This document shows, piece by piece, positions 45,027 to 55,282 of a stretch of DNA of 64,000 nt. Below the pieces are notes generated by a model. It saw only the letters and a program-made list of their open reading frames with translations, did no database searches and was not told the DNA's origin. The stretch comes from Scatophagus argus (Eukaryota; Chordata; Actinopteri; Scatophagidae). The stretch is from assembly GCF_020382885.2 (NCBI RefSeq), contig NC_058511.1:20140504-20204503 (forward strand), written 5' to 3'. Position 1 is the stretch's first letter, and every line of letters begins with the position of its first letter. Position numbers and translations under genes: made by a program.

Positions 45027-46920
45027 CTTCACATCCAGCTCCAGCGCGTAACACTACCACTAGCGTAGCTGCTTACGTATCTTCTTCTTGTCTTACGGTG
45101 CTTTTATTCATCTTTCTGGTACGTTACCGCCACCCCATGCTTCTGCTCCACAATGTGGATTAGACAATACATTTACAATCTAAATCAATCAATACAAAGG
45201 TGTATTCTCCATTGCACCTTAGTCCTACTATAAAATAAATGTTAGCCACCTGAGCACAATATTCCTGCATATTCATCATATTCTATGAAAAACCCTTGGA
45301 TATCTCCTAAGAAGGCTGACCTGTGTTCTTTCACCCATTCTTAGTAATCCTTTAAATGTGAAAGCCCCAATTTTAGTGTTGTGTTCAGTGCATAATGCCC
45401 TAGCCTTAACCTATACGTGCAGAACACGACAATGTTACTTGAATTGAACCCTCTTACACATTTTTAACTGAATGGAAATCTGCATTACACTTTCATTTAC
45501 GGTGTAATCCCATCATGTTTTCCAAATTTCCAATTTTGTGTTCTGATAATTTTCAAGGGATGCAAAAATATTTAATTCATAAAGAAAGAAAAACAAAACA
45601 AAACAAAAAACGAAATAGGAGCAGTTTGACCAGAAGCTAGACCAGAAAAGCTCAATATCATTTCTTACAGAACAAGCTGAATACACATCTGATATTATCA
45701 CCTTAGAAAGTACATATGGCAAAGATTTTCAGCGAACAATTCCCTATTACATCCTTGTATCCACCTGAAGATAATAATGTCATGAATTGTCTATTAAATA
45801 TAGATGTGGTTGAAACTGTGCCAGCTGTGCCCCAGATTGCTTTGGGGCCAATTTTGGAGATATCAGCTGTAGAGATGTCTTACATGTTGATGTTCACAGA
45901 CCTTGTGGTGAGCAGCTTTATGTGAGAACTATTTTCTTTCCACTTAATAACATATCAACTGTATCACTGCGCAGTGTGAAACATGAATCTACTTACAGAT
46001 AAGAGGGTCATGGCAGGATATAAACAATGGCCCAGCTGTGTTGTAATGTTAGTTAGCATAGTTAGGTGGCTTCTCATCCATGAGCAGATCCAGCCTTCCT
46101 TGCACATGGTGATACTTAGAAAATAGTTCCTACATGAAGCTGCTCACAACAAGGTCCAGGGATTATCTTGAGTAACTGGGTCATGATTTCTCTAAAAGAA
46201 ATATTGCCATTGAATCAAATATATTTTTGCTTCTTTGAGCACCACAAGTTAAGCAAAATCTAGTTCCATTATACTGGAGAGTAGACAGTCATTTCTGTAG
46301 CTGATATTATCTGATACACTCATATATGTAGTTTTTGTCAAAATACCAAATGCCAAATACCACTTAGTGGTATTATACCCTGTGATGATAATGATAATGA
46401 TGATTATTATTGGGAATCTGAGCACCAAGGATGTTCAAACCCTATTGTTTTTGCTTGGTTTATTATTTCCATGTGATTCTTCTTCTTCTTCTTATTATTA
46501 TTATTATTAACATTATGTCAGATTAAAAAGATATATTTTCTAAACCAGTAATCAGTCAAGTTATTTCAACAAAAGTATTTTTGCTAATAGTACTGGATGT
46601 ACAGTATTGTGTCGGCTAGTTGAGACTGCATGGGCATTTTCCATAAAGTGTTTTCTGTACATGGTTGTGTTTTCTGCATTTCCAGTGTGTTTTTGTCCTT
46701 GGTTGTTTTCTCACTTTGCAGAATATTTTAAAATCACGCATATGTTGTCAAATTGGTGAGGGTTTCCTGATTTGCAGTGCATGGAACTCTCAGGGCCACT
46801 GTAAGAAAGTAAAATTGATATAAAAGAAAGCTATGTAATGAATGAAACAGTAAAGAATTCCTTTGAATAAAAACAGACAATAGTTTGTTGAAATGTCTCT
46901 TCTTTACTTGAAAAGCACCA
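45027..46920. other. Spacer between znf292 exon 1 and htr1e
   Basis: This holds the znf292 upstream region (several CpG near 45050-45080, no clear TATA) and the htr1e 3' flank. A short open frame at 45716-45925 shows no known domain. A (TTC)n/(TTA)n run lies near 46480-46510. I see no cga (glycoprotein hormone alpha) exon, which occupies the equivalent place in human. Confidence 0.45.
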
Positions 46921-46996
46921 CATATATGTACATATATATATATATACATATATATATACATATATATATACATATATATATACATATATATATATA
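46921..46996. repeat. (TA/CATA)n microsatellite at the htr1e 3' end
   Basis: About 75 bases of alternating TATATA and CATATA units end six bases before the stop codon region of htr1e, so they form the very start of its 3' UTR. Confidence 0.9.
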
Positions 46997-47001
46997 CGGA
47001 T

Positions 47002-48138
47002 CTATGCACGCTCTTTTCTCTTGAGTAACTTTTTAAAAGCCAGCTTAAAATCATCATTGAAACTGGTGTACAGCAGGGGATTGATGAGAGAGTTTATGTA
47101 ACCCAGCCAAGTCAGAAAGTCGGAGAGAAACTGAGAAGGCTGTAACACTTGCAGACCTACCAGGAGTTCCTTTAAAAAGAAAGGTAGCCAGCAGATAATG
47201 AAGGCCCCGAGGATGAGGCCGAGGATTCGCGCTGCTTTCCTTTCTCGTGAGGTACAGATCTGGTTCTTCTCATCTCTGCCATCCATCTCTGTCTCAAAGG
47301 ATGGAATGCGAATGTTGTTGGTAAGTTTGTCAGTAGCCAGTGTGGGATCGGAGTTGGACAAGTCTGACACACAAAATGTGTGGGAGACACGACAATGGTC
47401 GCCAGAGTTCTGACTACCCAAACTGCGGCCGCTGAGGTGCCGAGAAGAACCACGCTTCTGATAAAGAGTTTTAGCAGCATTGTAAATTCTGTAGTATAAG
47501 AAAAGAATGATGATCATGGGAATATAAAATGCCCCAAATGTAGAGTATATCGTATACCCCAGGTGGTCATGTTCTATGATGCACTGGTGAAGACTGCGGC
47601 TGCTGGGCCTCTGCCTCCAGAATAAGGGAGGCATGGATATGAAAACTGACATGACCCAGACTATTCCAACCATGACGGCAGCACGGCGGGCTGACCTCTT
47701 ACGAGCATATTCAATAGCTTTGGTGATGGCCCAGTACCGGTCTAGGGCAATGACGCATAGATGCAGGATGGAGCAGGTGCAGCAGGTCATGTCCACGCTC
47801 AACCACATCTCACATACCACCTGACCTAGGGACCATGTCTCCATGGTGATGTAGAGGATGCTGATGGGCATCACAAGGAGCGCCACCAGGAAGTCTGTGA
47901 AGGCGAGAGAACAAATGAGGTAGTTGGAGGGCAGGTGTAGCTTTTTGGTGGTGTAGATGGCAAGGATGACAGCACCATTTATTAGTGCAGTGAGGAGGGT
48001 GAGGAGACCGAGAACAACCACCACCACTGCCATCCAGTCTGAGAATTGGACTGCCTGCAGGGGGGTTGCAGGTGCACTGGAGCAGTTTGTGATGTTGGGC
48101 TCTGAGGTACTTCCCCCTGGGTAGCTTTCTGTGTCCAT
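47002..48138 (-). CDS. htr1e: 5-hydroxytryptamine receptor 1E, 378 aa
   Basis: This is a seven-transmembrane Gi/o-coupled serotonin receptor of the plasma membrane, coding in one exon as in mammals. Seen motifs: N-glycosylation sites at N15 and N18 (NITNCS), TM2 SLAFTDFLVALLVMP, amine-binding Asp116 in WLSVDMTCCTC, disulfide partners C109 and C186, DRY at 133-135, CWLPF at 316-320, and NPLLY at 353-357. Blocks almost identical to human HTR1E (WLSVDMTCCTCSILHLCVIA, YQKRGSSRHLS, RERKAARILGLILGAFI, TWLGYINSLINPLLYTSFN) separate it from 5-HT1F and 5-HT1D. It lies head-to-tail with znf292, as in human. An AG at about 48220 after TTTTGTTGTTTCAG marks the probable 3' end of a 5' UTR intron. Confidence 0.96.
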   Translation of the reverse strand: MDTESYPGGSTSEPNITNCSSAPATPLQAVQFSDWMAVVVVVLGLLTLLTALINGAVILAIYTTKKLHLPSNYLICSLAFTDFLVALLVMPISILYITMETWSLGQVVCEMWLSVDMTCCTCSILHLCVIALDRYWAITKAIEYARKRSARRAAVMVGIVWVMSVFISMPPLFWRQRPSSRSLHQCIIEHDHLGYTIYSTFGAFYIPMIIILFLYYRIYNAAKTLYQKRGSSRHLSGRSLGSQNSGDHCRVSHTFCVSDLSNSDPTLATDKLTNNIRIPSFETEMDGRDEKNQICTSRERKAARILGLILGAFIICWLPFFLKELLVGLQVLQPSQFLSDFLTWLGYINSLINPLLYTSFNDDFKLAFKKLLKRKERA

Positions 48139-48219
48139 CTCTTGATCTGGGTTGGCCCCTTTCTTCCTCCCTCCCTGGGATCACTGTCAGGGAGTCGGTA
48201 CTCTCTCAAGGGTTCAAGT
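48139..48219 (-). promoter_or_regulatory. htr1e 5' UTR part of the coding exon
   Basis: Between the acceptor TTGTTTCAG and ATG 48138 lie 81 bases with no upstream ATG on the minus strand. The first non-coding exon should lie at higher coordinates but cannot be pinpointed. Confidence 0.45.
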
Positions 48220-48485
48220 CTGAAACAACAAAACAGGCAAAAGTACATTAGAGACAGCCAAAGTGCACTTCTAGTGCTCTGTACCCTGTCCAGGGTGATT
48301 CCTGCCTTCCACCCAACGCATGCTGGAATATTTTGCAAACTACTATGTCCTTGATGAAGAAAAGAACTTGTTGGCAAAGAGAATAGAAATTTATGGTGCT
48401 TTGTTTTTATGTTTAGCTTTCATGGAAATGTTAACTGATCTGATGGTGATTTCGTCCAGCCTCTTCCTGTCTGCAGTACAGTGCA

Positions 48486-48520
48486 GTGACATGCAAATTC
48501 GTGAAGCATTCCTCATTTTT
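48486..48520 (+). pseudogene. 3' third of U6 snRNA fused to a Rex1 tail
   Basis: GTGACATGCAAATTCGTGAA then GCATTCCTCATTTTT matches the end of U6 snRNA (ATGACACGCAAATTCGTGAA then GCGTTCC...TTTTT) at about 31 of 35 positions. It is followed at once by a LINE tail on the same strand. Confidence 0.65.
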
Positions 48521-48570
48521 CTTGAATTTCCCTCGGGATCAATAAAGTATATATCTATCCATCTACAGAT
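48521..48570 (+). mobile_element. Rex1-type LINE 3' tail (+)
   Basis: GAATTTCCCTCGGGATCAAT then AAAGTATATATCTATCCATC is the Rex1 3' end with its (ATCT)-like tail. Confidence 0.7.
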
Positions 48571-48584
48571 GCTGCTGCTCCAGC

Positions 48585-49390
48585 ATGACCACTTCACAGA
48601 ACAGGGCAGATGCTGCTACAGAGTTGAAAAATGTCCCAAGGGGTCCCCTGCAAGGACCTCAGTCTCCTCAGCAGGAACAGTCTGCTCTGGGCCTTCCTGT
48701 ACAGTGCAGTGGAGTTGTTGCTCCAGTCCAATTTGCTGTTGAGGTGAACATCCAGGTACTTATAGGAGTCCACCATCTCAATGTACTTTCCCTGGATGTT
48801 GACTGGTGTTGGGGGTGGGTTACCACACCTGTGGAAATCCACGACCAGCTTCTTTGTTTTCCCCACGTTGATCTGGAAGCAGTTCTGTAGGCACCAGTCT
48901 ACAGATTCCTGGATCATTTCTCTGTAGTCTGCATCATTCTCAGTTATGAGCCAACAATTACAGAATCATCAGAGAACTTCTGCAGGTGACAGTCCATTGA
49001 GTTGTGTCTGAAGTCTGCAGTGTAGAGAGTGAAAAGGTACGAAGCCAGGACCGTTCCCTGCTGGGCCCCTGGACTGCAGACCACCATGTCAGACACACAG
49101 TTCTGTGGAATAGGTTTAGATCATTCACCCACTTCATGTTCCCAGCCTGGGAGCCAGTATGCTAGTGGCCTGACATGGTTTTAAGGTCTTTCCAGACGCT
49201 GATATTGTTCTAGTGCAGCTGCTTCTCCAACTTCTTCCTGTAGTAGGCTTTCCCCTCCCTGATCTTCCTCCCTCTCAACAGCCTTCAGCTCCTCCTTGCT
49301 TCTTGACTTAAAGGCCCTCATTCAGCCTTCTGATACCAAGGCTTTGACAGTGGCAGATGATTGGATACTCACTGGGCGAGTCTTGATTCT
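48585..49390 (-). mobile_element. Rex1-type LINE, coding part, 5'- and 3'-truncated
   Basis: The minus strand reads ESVDWCLQNCFQINVGKTKK, LVVDFHRCGNPPPTPVNIQG, then MVDSYKYLDVHLNSKLDW and YRKAQSRLFLLRRLRS, the thumb/palm end of Rex1 reverse transcriptase. Upstream pieces (GAQQGTVLASYLFTLYT-like, and an NFSDDSVIVG-like ADD box changed by mutation) occupy 48920-49080 with frame breaks. It is oriented opposite to the Rex1 tail at 48521. Confidence 0.8.
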
Positions 49391-50003
49391 GTGCGTAACA
49401 CTGCCCTGTTTTGTCTGTTTTACCAAAAAGATAAGCTGAACTTCATTGAAATATAATGGTTATAAATACATCAAACAATACACAAAGTGAACTTCAAAAA
49501 ATATTTTCTATAAAAACCAGCCTATCGAAGTTGTGTCCTCAGTTTCCGTCAACATTGTCAGATTTTTTCATAATTCCAAATAAATCAGAAAATAATGTGG
49601 TCAACTATCTCCTTGAGTACCCCTGTATGAGGTATGTGTATAATGAATGTAGCACTACTACGCACACTCTGGTAAGTTTTAGTTTTTTGATACTTCATAC
49701 AAACAATGTTGAAGTCACTGCAGTCACAGCTTTAACATGTCAATATCATCTTCCTAGTTATGATCTAATTAAGAGTTGTGGATTGAATTGAGGCATTTTA
49801 GTGAAGTTACTGAGGCAGCTAGAAACTAAGGAGAAACAAAATGGCAGCAGTGTACAATACATATTTAGCATGGGGCAAAAAAACCCTTTTGTCAAGCTGA
49901 CGTGTAAACTGACAGAGTAGACAAATCTTCCCTAACCTCTTAATGTGGTAATATTAATATGTGGTAATACATTTTCCATCTTAGATCTGTGTTGTAGGAA
50001 GCC
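49391..50003. other. Spacer
   Basis: AT-rich, with an open frame at 49456-49791 that matches nothing known to me. No gene is called. Confidence 0.35.
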
Positions 50004-50380
50004 ATGGCTAGACAGAAAGTGTCCGTGGAAGAGCAAAGGAGAGGAAATAGGGAGTACCAAAGAAAAACAAGAGAGAAATTATACAGTGACCCAGAGCGCA
50101 AACGTGGGGTGCTAGAGAAGGAAAGGCAAAGGTGGAAGAAGGGAGTTCAAGACAAAAAAATATGACAAATAGGCGACTTGGCAGAAAGAGAAAAGGGCAT
50201 CAGAGAAAGGCTTGGCGAGATGCATAGAAAAGGTCCAGACAGCGAAGGGCAGTGCAGCAAGCAAGTACACCCCCCCAGCAAGTCCTCTAGACCAGAGTAA
50301 TGATGAGCCGTCTTATTTTTCCACTGAGCCACTGCAGGCCCAAAAGAGGACGCACACCTGCAAGGACTGTCCACTTTGAT
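50004..50380 (+). pseudogene. Broken basic coiled-coil open frame, likely from a repetitive fish gene family
   Basis: ATG 50004 opens a 53-codon frame MARQKVSVEEQRRGNREYQR then KTREKLYSDPERKRGVLEKE and RQRWKKGVQDKKI, then stop. With frame jumps it continues as DLAEREKRA, then TPPASPLDQSNDEPSYFST and EPLQAQKRTR. The Arg/Lys/Glu-rich helix followed by TPP-x-SP resembles the N-terminus of uncharacterised fish proteins that often occur in many copies. A transposon origin is likely but not shown. Confidence 0.4.
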
Positions 50381-50729
50381 TATGTTCAAAGAAAATTTGT
50401 TCGAATCTGTTGTCATTTCCATCAATTGTTTATAATCAATGTTTTTGTTGATTTTCAATAAACATTATTTACTTTTTGTTCAGTTTATGTTGTTTATCTG
50501 TTAAAGATAACTGCTCAACATCCTATCGTATCAGTTTTCAAGGAGGGAAATACTTTATATAGTCTTAACATTAAATACAGAATTTAGGAACTGGGGTTTT
50601 CAGAAACTACAAAAACAGAATTAAATAAAAATAAACAGAACACAGAATTTAGAAAGATGATTTGGTGAAATTCTGTGTCTCAGACTCAGTTGCCTTAGGC
50701 TTTGTATGGGGTTCATGTGTCCTGAAGCC

Positions 50730-51003
50730 ATTAAAGTGACATATTTTTTTAAAGTGACATATTTCGTCATTGGAGGGAACTCACTCCAACGAAATTTGTT
50801 CTCTGCATTTAACCCACCCAAGTAACGTGCACACACACACAGCAAACCCGGGGCAGTGGGCGACCGCGTGCAGCGCCCGGGGAGCAGTGGGGGTTAGGTA
50901 CCTTGCTCAAGGGTACCTCAGCCATGGACACCAGGACGGGGAATCGAACCAGCGATCCACCGGTTACGGGTCCGACACCCTAACCGCTGATCCACGACTG
51001 CCC
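50730..51003 (-). mobile_element. tRNA-derived SINE fused to a U6 copy
   Basis: The minus strand begins TGGGCAGTCGTGGATCAGCG (A box TGGATCAGCGG) and carries GGTTCGATTCC (B box). It continues with CTGAGGTACCCTTGAGCAAG, GCTCCCCGGGCGCTGCACGC and TTAAATGCAGAGAACAAATT. It ends in TATGTCACTTTAA, present twice at the 3' tail. This is a separate SINE family from the copies at 18817 and 24660. Confidence 0.8.
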
Positions 51004-51053
51004 ACAAATGAGGAACGCTTCACGAATTTGCGTGTCATCCTTGCGCAGGGGCC

Positions 51054-51096
<43 letters not shown>

Positions 51097-51109
51097 ACCG
51101 AAGTAACAC
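51004..51109 (-). pseudogene. U6 snRNA retrocopy, near full length
   Basis: The minus strand from 51109 reads GTGTTACTTCGGTAGCACAT and then ATACTAAAATTGGAACGATA, GAAGATTAGCATGGCCCCTG, CAAGGATGACACGCAAATTC and GTGAAGCGTTCCTCATTT. The body is identical to U6, but the 5' stem has several changes (GTGTTAC for GTGCTCG) and the terminal T-run is lost. It joins a SINE directly at 51003. No clear U6 promoter (PSE at about -60, TATA at about -30) is evident upstream, so it is probably not expressed. U6 itself is the catalytic spliceosomal snRNA. Confidence 0.92.
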
Positions 51110-51868
51110 CACTTACACAGTTACTTCACCACTGCTTGTATATGGTTACTTATATCTCTTTTAGTAAAATGTACACTGATGTAAAGTGACTGTAACGCCA
51201 AACTGTACTCAGCTGTAGTACTTCAGGACATGCATTCACTGCGTTTCGTTTCTCAGAACAGAAACTCTCACTTCTGCTGTATGTTTAGCTCCCTTGAAAG
51301 CTATTAGCTCCATTAGCTGTTAGCACCCTTAGCACTGTGCTGCTCATCAGCTGCTAACAGCGAACTAGCTCTTGCCCTGCCAATTTCAATAAAGATCTGC
51401 CATATTTGTGAGGTCATGCCAGCAAACCATTTGTGACTGACGGCGTCAATGGACCGGTTCTGCATGAACATTTTAGGATCTTTATGTTAGAATTGATTCA
51501 TTAAGTGTAACATGGATATCTATATTAGGACTTTATTTCTAATTCCATCTGTTTGGTAGTATGTTTGATCATATTTTAGTACACTGTGTTGATCTGCTCA
51601 CGTTGCCTTGTTACTACATTATGCTGTTACAAAATCTTTTAGTATTCACAAATTAAAAGCCTGTGAGTGTTTCAGTGCTGCCCCACTCTTTCCTTGCCCC
51701 ACTTTCTTCTTGAGATAATGTAATTTTATGTATTTAAATAATCTTTTAAGTGCATAATATTACAATTAAACCAGTTAGGGGTGCTTGAGAATGGCTATCA
51801 GTAGCTCTACCACCTGTGTGTAAAATAAACAAGCAGGATTGGAATTAGATAGTGGAATTAGATAGAAT
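51110..51868. other. Spacer
   Basis: No gene or clear repeat is recognised. GCTATTAGCTCCATTAGCTG-type short repeats occur near 51300. Confidence 0.35.
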
Positions 51869-52045
51869 TAAGAATTATGAATCAGCTTTATTGGCAGTAT
51901 ATATATATTTTTACATACACACACTGAATTCGTCTTCTGCATTTGACCCATCCTTAGTTGAGCACACATGCAACACTCAGCAAATTACATGCAGTGAAAC
52001 ACACACAGGAGCAGTGGGCTGCAACTATCAAGCGCCCGGGGAGCA
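51869..52045 (-). mobile_element. SINE/LINE-tail fragment related to the SINE at 50730
   Basis: It contains GAATCAGCTTTATTGGCAGT, ATTTGACCCATCCTTAGTTG, AGGAGCAGTGGGCTGCAACT and GCGCCCGGGGAGCA, which correspond to the body of the SINE at 50730. The promoter head is absent. Confidence 0.55.
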
Positions 52046-52710
52046 AATAGTTATTGTAAGGCAGTTAAATTCATCCAAATTGTTTGTATTTTGAGGTAAT
52101 TGTTAGACTCTGAAGATGACCTTGTGAATGCTGAGAACAGCAACCCTCAAGTTGAACTTTGTTTCACCAGGTTTAATTATCCAAATCATATTGTGATGTG
52201 TTGTCAGACTAATTCATTTATAAACCGTTTGTATTTGCTTGACCTTGAATATGGCTTAATAGCCGGCAACCTGCATGTCTAAGGGACACAAATCAGCTGT
52301 CTGTGAGTATCAGAAAAAATCCACTCAATGCATCTACTGAAGAGGTCAAAAGTCATTGGACAGTCGGAGAAAAACCAACGATGACCCATCTCAGGGAAAA
52401 GAGGTTACCATCTCAACCTATATACAATCATGTGTTAACATGCACTGTAAAAACAACAGCTTGATTACTGCTGAATTAGCAAATTTTGTATTGCTGTATC
52501 ATCTTTTTATAACTGAACTAGCTGAGATAACACATTATATTGTGCTCTTAAATTCTTGGAAGATATAAACTGAGTAAACACATAGATTTAAGTTGAGCCA
52601 ACTATTTGCCTACACTGAGGCGCGTTGACTTGCCTTTACATGTAAAGAGAAATACAGGACCATCACTGCACTTTTTCAAAAGGCCGTTTTGGTCCTTTTT
52701 ACCAGCCAAG

Positions 52711-52761
52711 ATGTCTAAAAAAAGAAAAGTGGACATAAGAGACTTTTTTAGAAGTCAAAGT
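52711..52761 (+). pseudogene. First-exon scrap of a hAT-derived (ZMYM1-like) gene
   Basis: ATG 52711 gives MSKKRKVDIRDFFRSQS and is followed exactly by a donor GTAAGT. The pattern KRK-x-DI-x-x-FF is the N-terminus of many hAT-derived ZMYM1-like proteins. LINE sequence follows within 15 bases, so the rest is lost. Confidence 0.45.
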
Positions 52762-52774
52762 GTAAGTTACATAA

Positions 52775-52890
52775 AGAAATGTGTTACACCCATCCTGCAA
52801 CACCTTCACTGGCTCCAATAAATCAGCATATCCACTTCAAGATTCTCCTCATCATTTACAAAGCTCTCAATAACATTGTAAAGTGTCATT
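52775..52890 (+). mobile_element. L2-type LINE scrap
   Basis: It reads VTPILQHLHWLQ, then after a stop and a frame jump ISTSRF/FKILLIIYKALN, the standard HWLP-x-x-x-RI-x-FK motif region of L2-type ORF2. Confidence 0.55.
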
Positions 52891-54984
52891 GTGCTCAGGA
52901 GTCAGACAAACATCTAGTTAAGCAATATATAGTGATACTATTGATGCAGTAGATTTTAATAAGCGATATATTAAAGAATATAGAAGATTGAACACAAGAA
53001 GTTTGTGCTTTGAATGATTTCAGTAACTTACTCGTGCCAAACAAATAAAACTGCATTTGAAACATCCCTTCTGAGGAAAAGTTACAGAACAGGCAAAGGT
53101 CAAACTCGTCTAATAGGCTAGGCTAGGCTATAAAAATGTAGCAAAGCTAGCTTTCATTTCCTACAGGCACTGAGGCCATGTTTAACAGGCTGGCTTTTAT
53201 ATGCATCACAAAAGAAGAAAAAAAAGTGTCAAAAAGTGAATGATGAGAGGATGTTTTGCTGCCTTTTCATCTTAACTAGTTTATTGGATTGGATCGGACT
53301 TGAGACAAAATACAAATGGGAGAGAAATGTAGTGAAATTTTTGCAAATAAACAGTAGAACATGATCAGACTGTGAGATATGGCCACCAATAACTGACATT
53401 TTTGAACTGAAACGGTGTATATCCACTACATTTTCAAAAGATGAAAGAGAAGCACTAAGAATAATCAACAGAGCTGATTACCATGACCCTTCGAACATAC
53501 TGTTTATAAACTCACAGACCCTAAAATTTTATGATTTAGTGGACTATAAAACTGCACAAATAATGTATAAAGTAAATAAGAATATTCTTCTGGACAGTAT
53601 CCAGAAGATGACAGACCAGAGTATGTCAATATGAACTAAGAGGGATCTGTATGTTAAAAAAAAAAGGCAAATACAAACAAAGAACAAATATAAAACAAAG
53701 AATGTATATCAGTTTTGTTTATAATTTGTTCAAGTTATTACTTGAACTTCCCTGTCTGTTCCAGAAATTGCTGCTTGTCACTGCAATCAATTTACAAATA
53801 AATCACAACAGACAAACTGCTAATTAACACTGACACTGTTAATAAACCTAAGGTTCAGATATCAATTAAGACATATTTCATCAGTTTAAAATGACTACCT
53901 TACACGCAAGCTTTATATATTTGGCTAACCCCCAGTGTCTTTCTTCAGCACACAGATGAGATGTTACTAGTGGAAAATGTAATCATCTTTGCAGGAGAAA
54001 CAGCAGCAGATACCTATGACTCAGGCTCTAATAAGAAACTGGCTTTCACCACAACGGTAAATTCAGAGACATACATGAAGGGCTTCAGCCCCAAATCATT
54101 CAGGGCGGACAGCCATGCCTGGGGAGGCAGCCAGTGAGGGCCATTACTCAGCTGTCATCTCATCTGGAAAATGGATGTCCTTTCCAGAGTGGAGACTGCA
54201 GAGGTGATTTTGCGTCATCATAAAACCGGCAACATTCTCACACATCTGCAATTTTCTGATCAAGCCACCTGTATACCAACTCTGAGTAAGTTAAGCCTAA
54301 AATGAGGGAAACTTAAGCTGAACATTTTTTCATTATTCTTTGGTAAACCCTGAGATTCTGTCTGATTTGAAATTGAAAGTTGAAATTTTTGAATTTTGAA
54401 AAATACAACATTGTACTCAAACTAAAAATAAATATAGGAAAAGTTGTTTTCAGTTTATATATTATAATTTATATTCAGTTCTGAAATTCTTTTAAACCGA
54501 ACTTGGTACCAATCGCAGTATAAGAGCAATAAACTGTCAGACTGTGCAGTTCAACAACCACACTTTAATGTTTGACGTTTCCCGCTTCCACATTGTGAAT
54601 GTAGCGAAGTATTGGCTAGCAATAGTGTCGGCGCTACCAGGACAACCAGCAGGTAGACATTTCGGTGCGGATGGAATCTCTGATGTTTTTTGAATACTCT
54701 GAAAAATTATCCCAAATGTTATAATGACGGGTAAACATTTTACCATGTTTTTATATTTCGTTTTTAGCTCCATTCATGATGGCTTTTTTATAGTCGTGGT
54801 GCACGAACTAGAGTAAATCAACTCAAAGTTAACTTTGTAACCCAGAGTTTGTTGAACCAATTTCTTGAAACAGGCCCTAGGAGTTTTCATATGGTGGAAG
54901 TTTAGTCCCTGGGTCACCATGTTGTTGTCTGGGGACGAGGACCCTCATGAGAGCTCCAGGCAGAGTGTAATGTCACACATTGAT
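52891..54984. other. AT-rich spacer
   Basis: No gene is recognised. A 58-codon open frame from about 53961 (MLLVENVIIFAGETAADTYD) on the plus strand has no known match and could be chance. Confidence 0.35.
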
Positions 54985-55230
54985 TCAGTTCAGTTCAATT
55001 CAATTCTGTTTATTTATATAGCGCCAATTCACAACAAAAGTCATCTCATGACACTTTCCAATTAGAGCAGGTCTAGACCAAACTCTTTAATTAAATTGTA
55101 ATACAGAGAGCCCAACATTCCCCCTTGAGCAAGCACTTGGCGACAGTGGTGAGGAAAAACTGCCTTTTAGAAGGCAGAAACCTCTGAGCAGACCCCGGCT
55201 CAAGATGGGCGGCCATCTGCCTTGACCGGT

Positions 55231-55282
<52 letters not shown>

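Noticed and set aside
45024..45032. A longer znf292 N-terminus starting two codons earlier
   Set aside because: The earlier codon is GTG, not ATG; ATG at 45026 gives MADEEAEQ, which matches the human start.
45716..45925. A cga or other small gene between znf292 and htr1e
   Set aside because: The 69-codon frame lacks the cysteine pattern of glycoprotein hormone alpha and any splice context.
51004..51109. Functional U6 snRNA gene
   Set aside because: It has changes in the 5' stem, no terminal T-run, a SINE fused to its 3' end and no clear upstream promoter elements.
53950..54140. A 58-codon open frame as an exon
   Set aside because: No domain or homologue is recognised, and no paired splice signals stand out.
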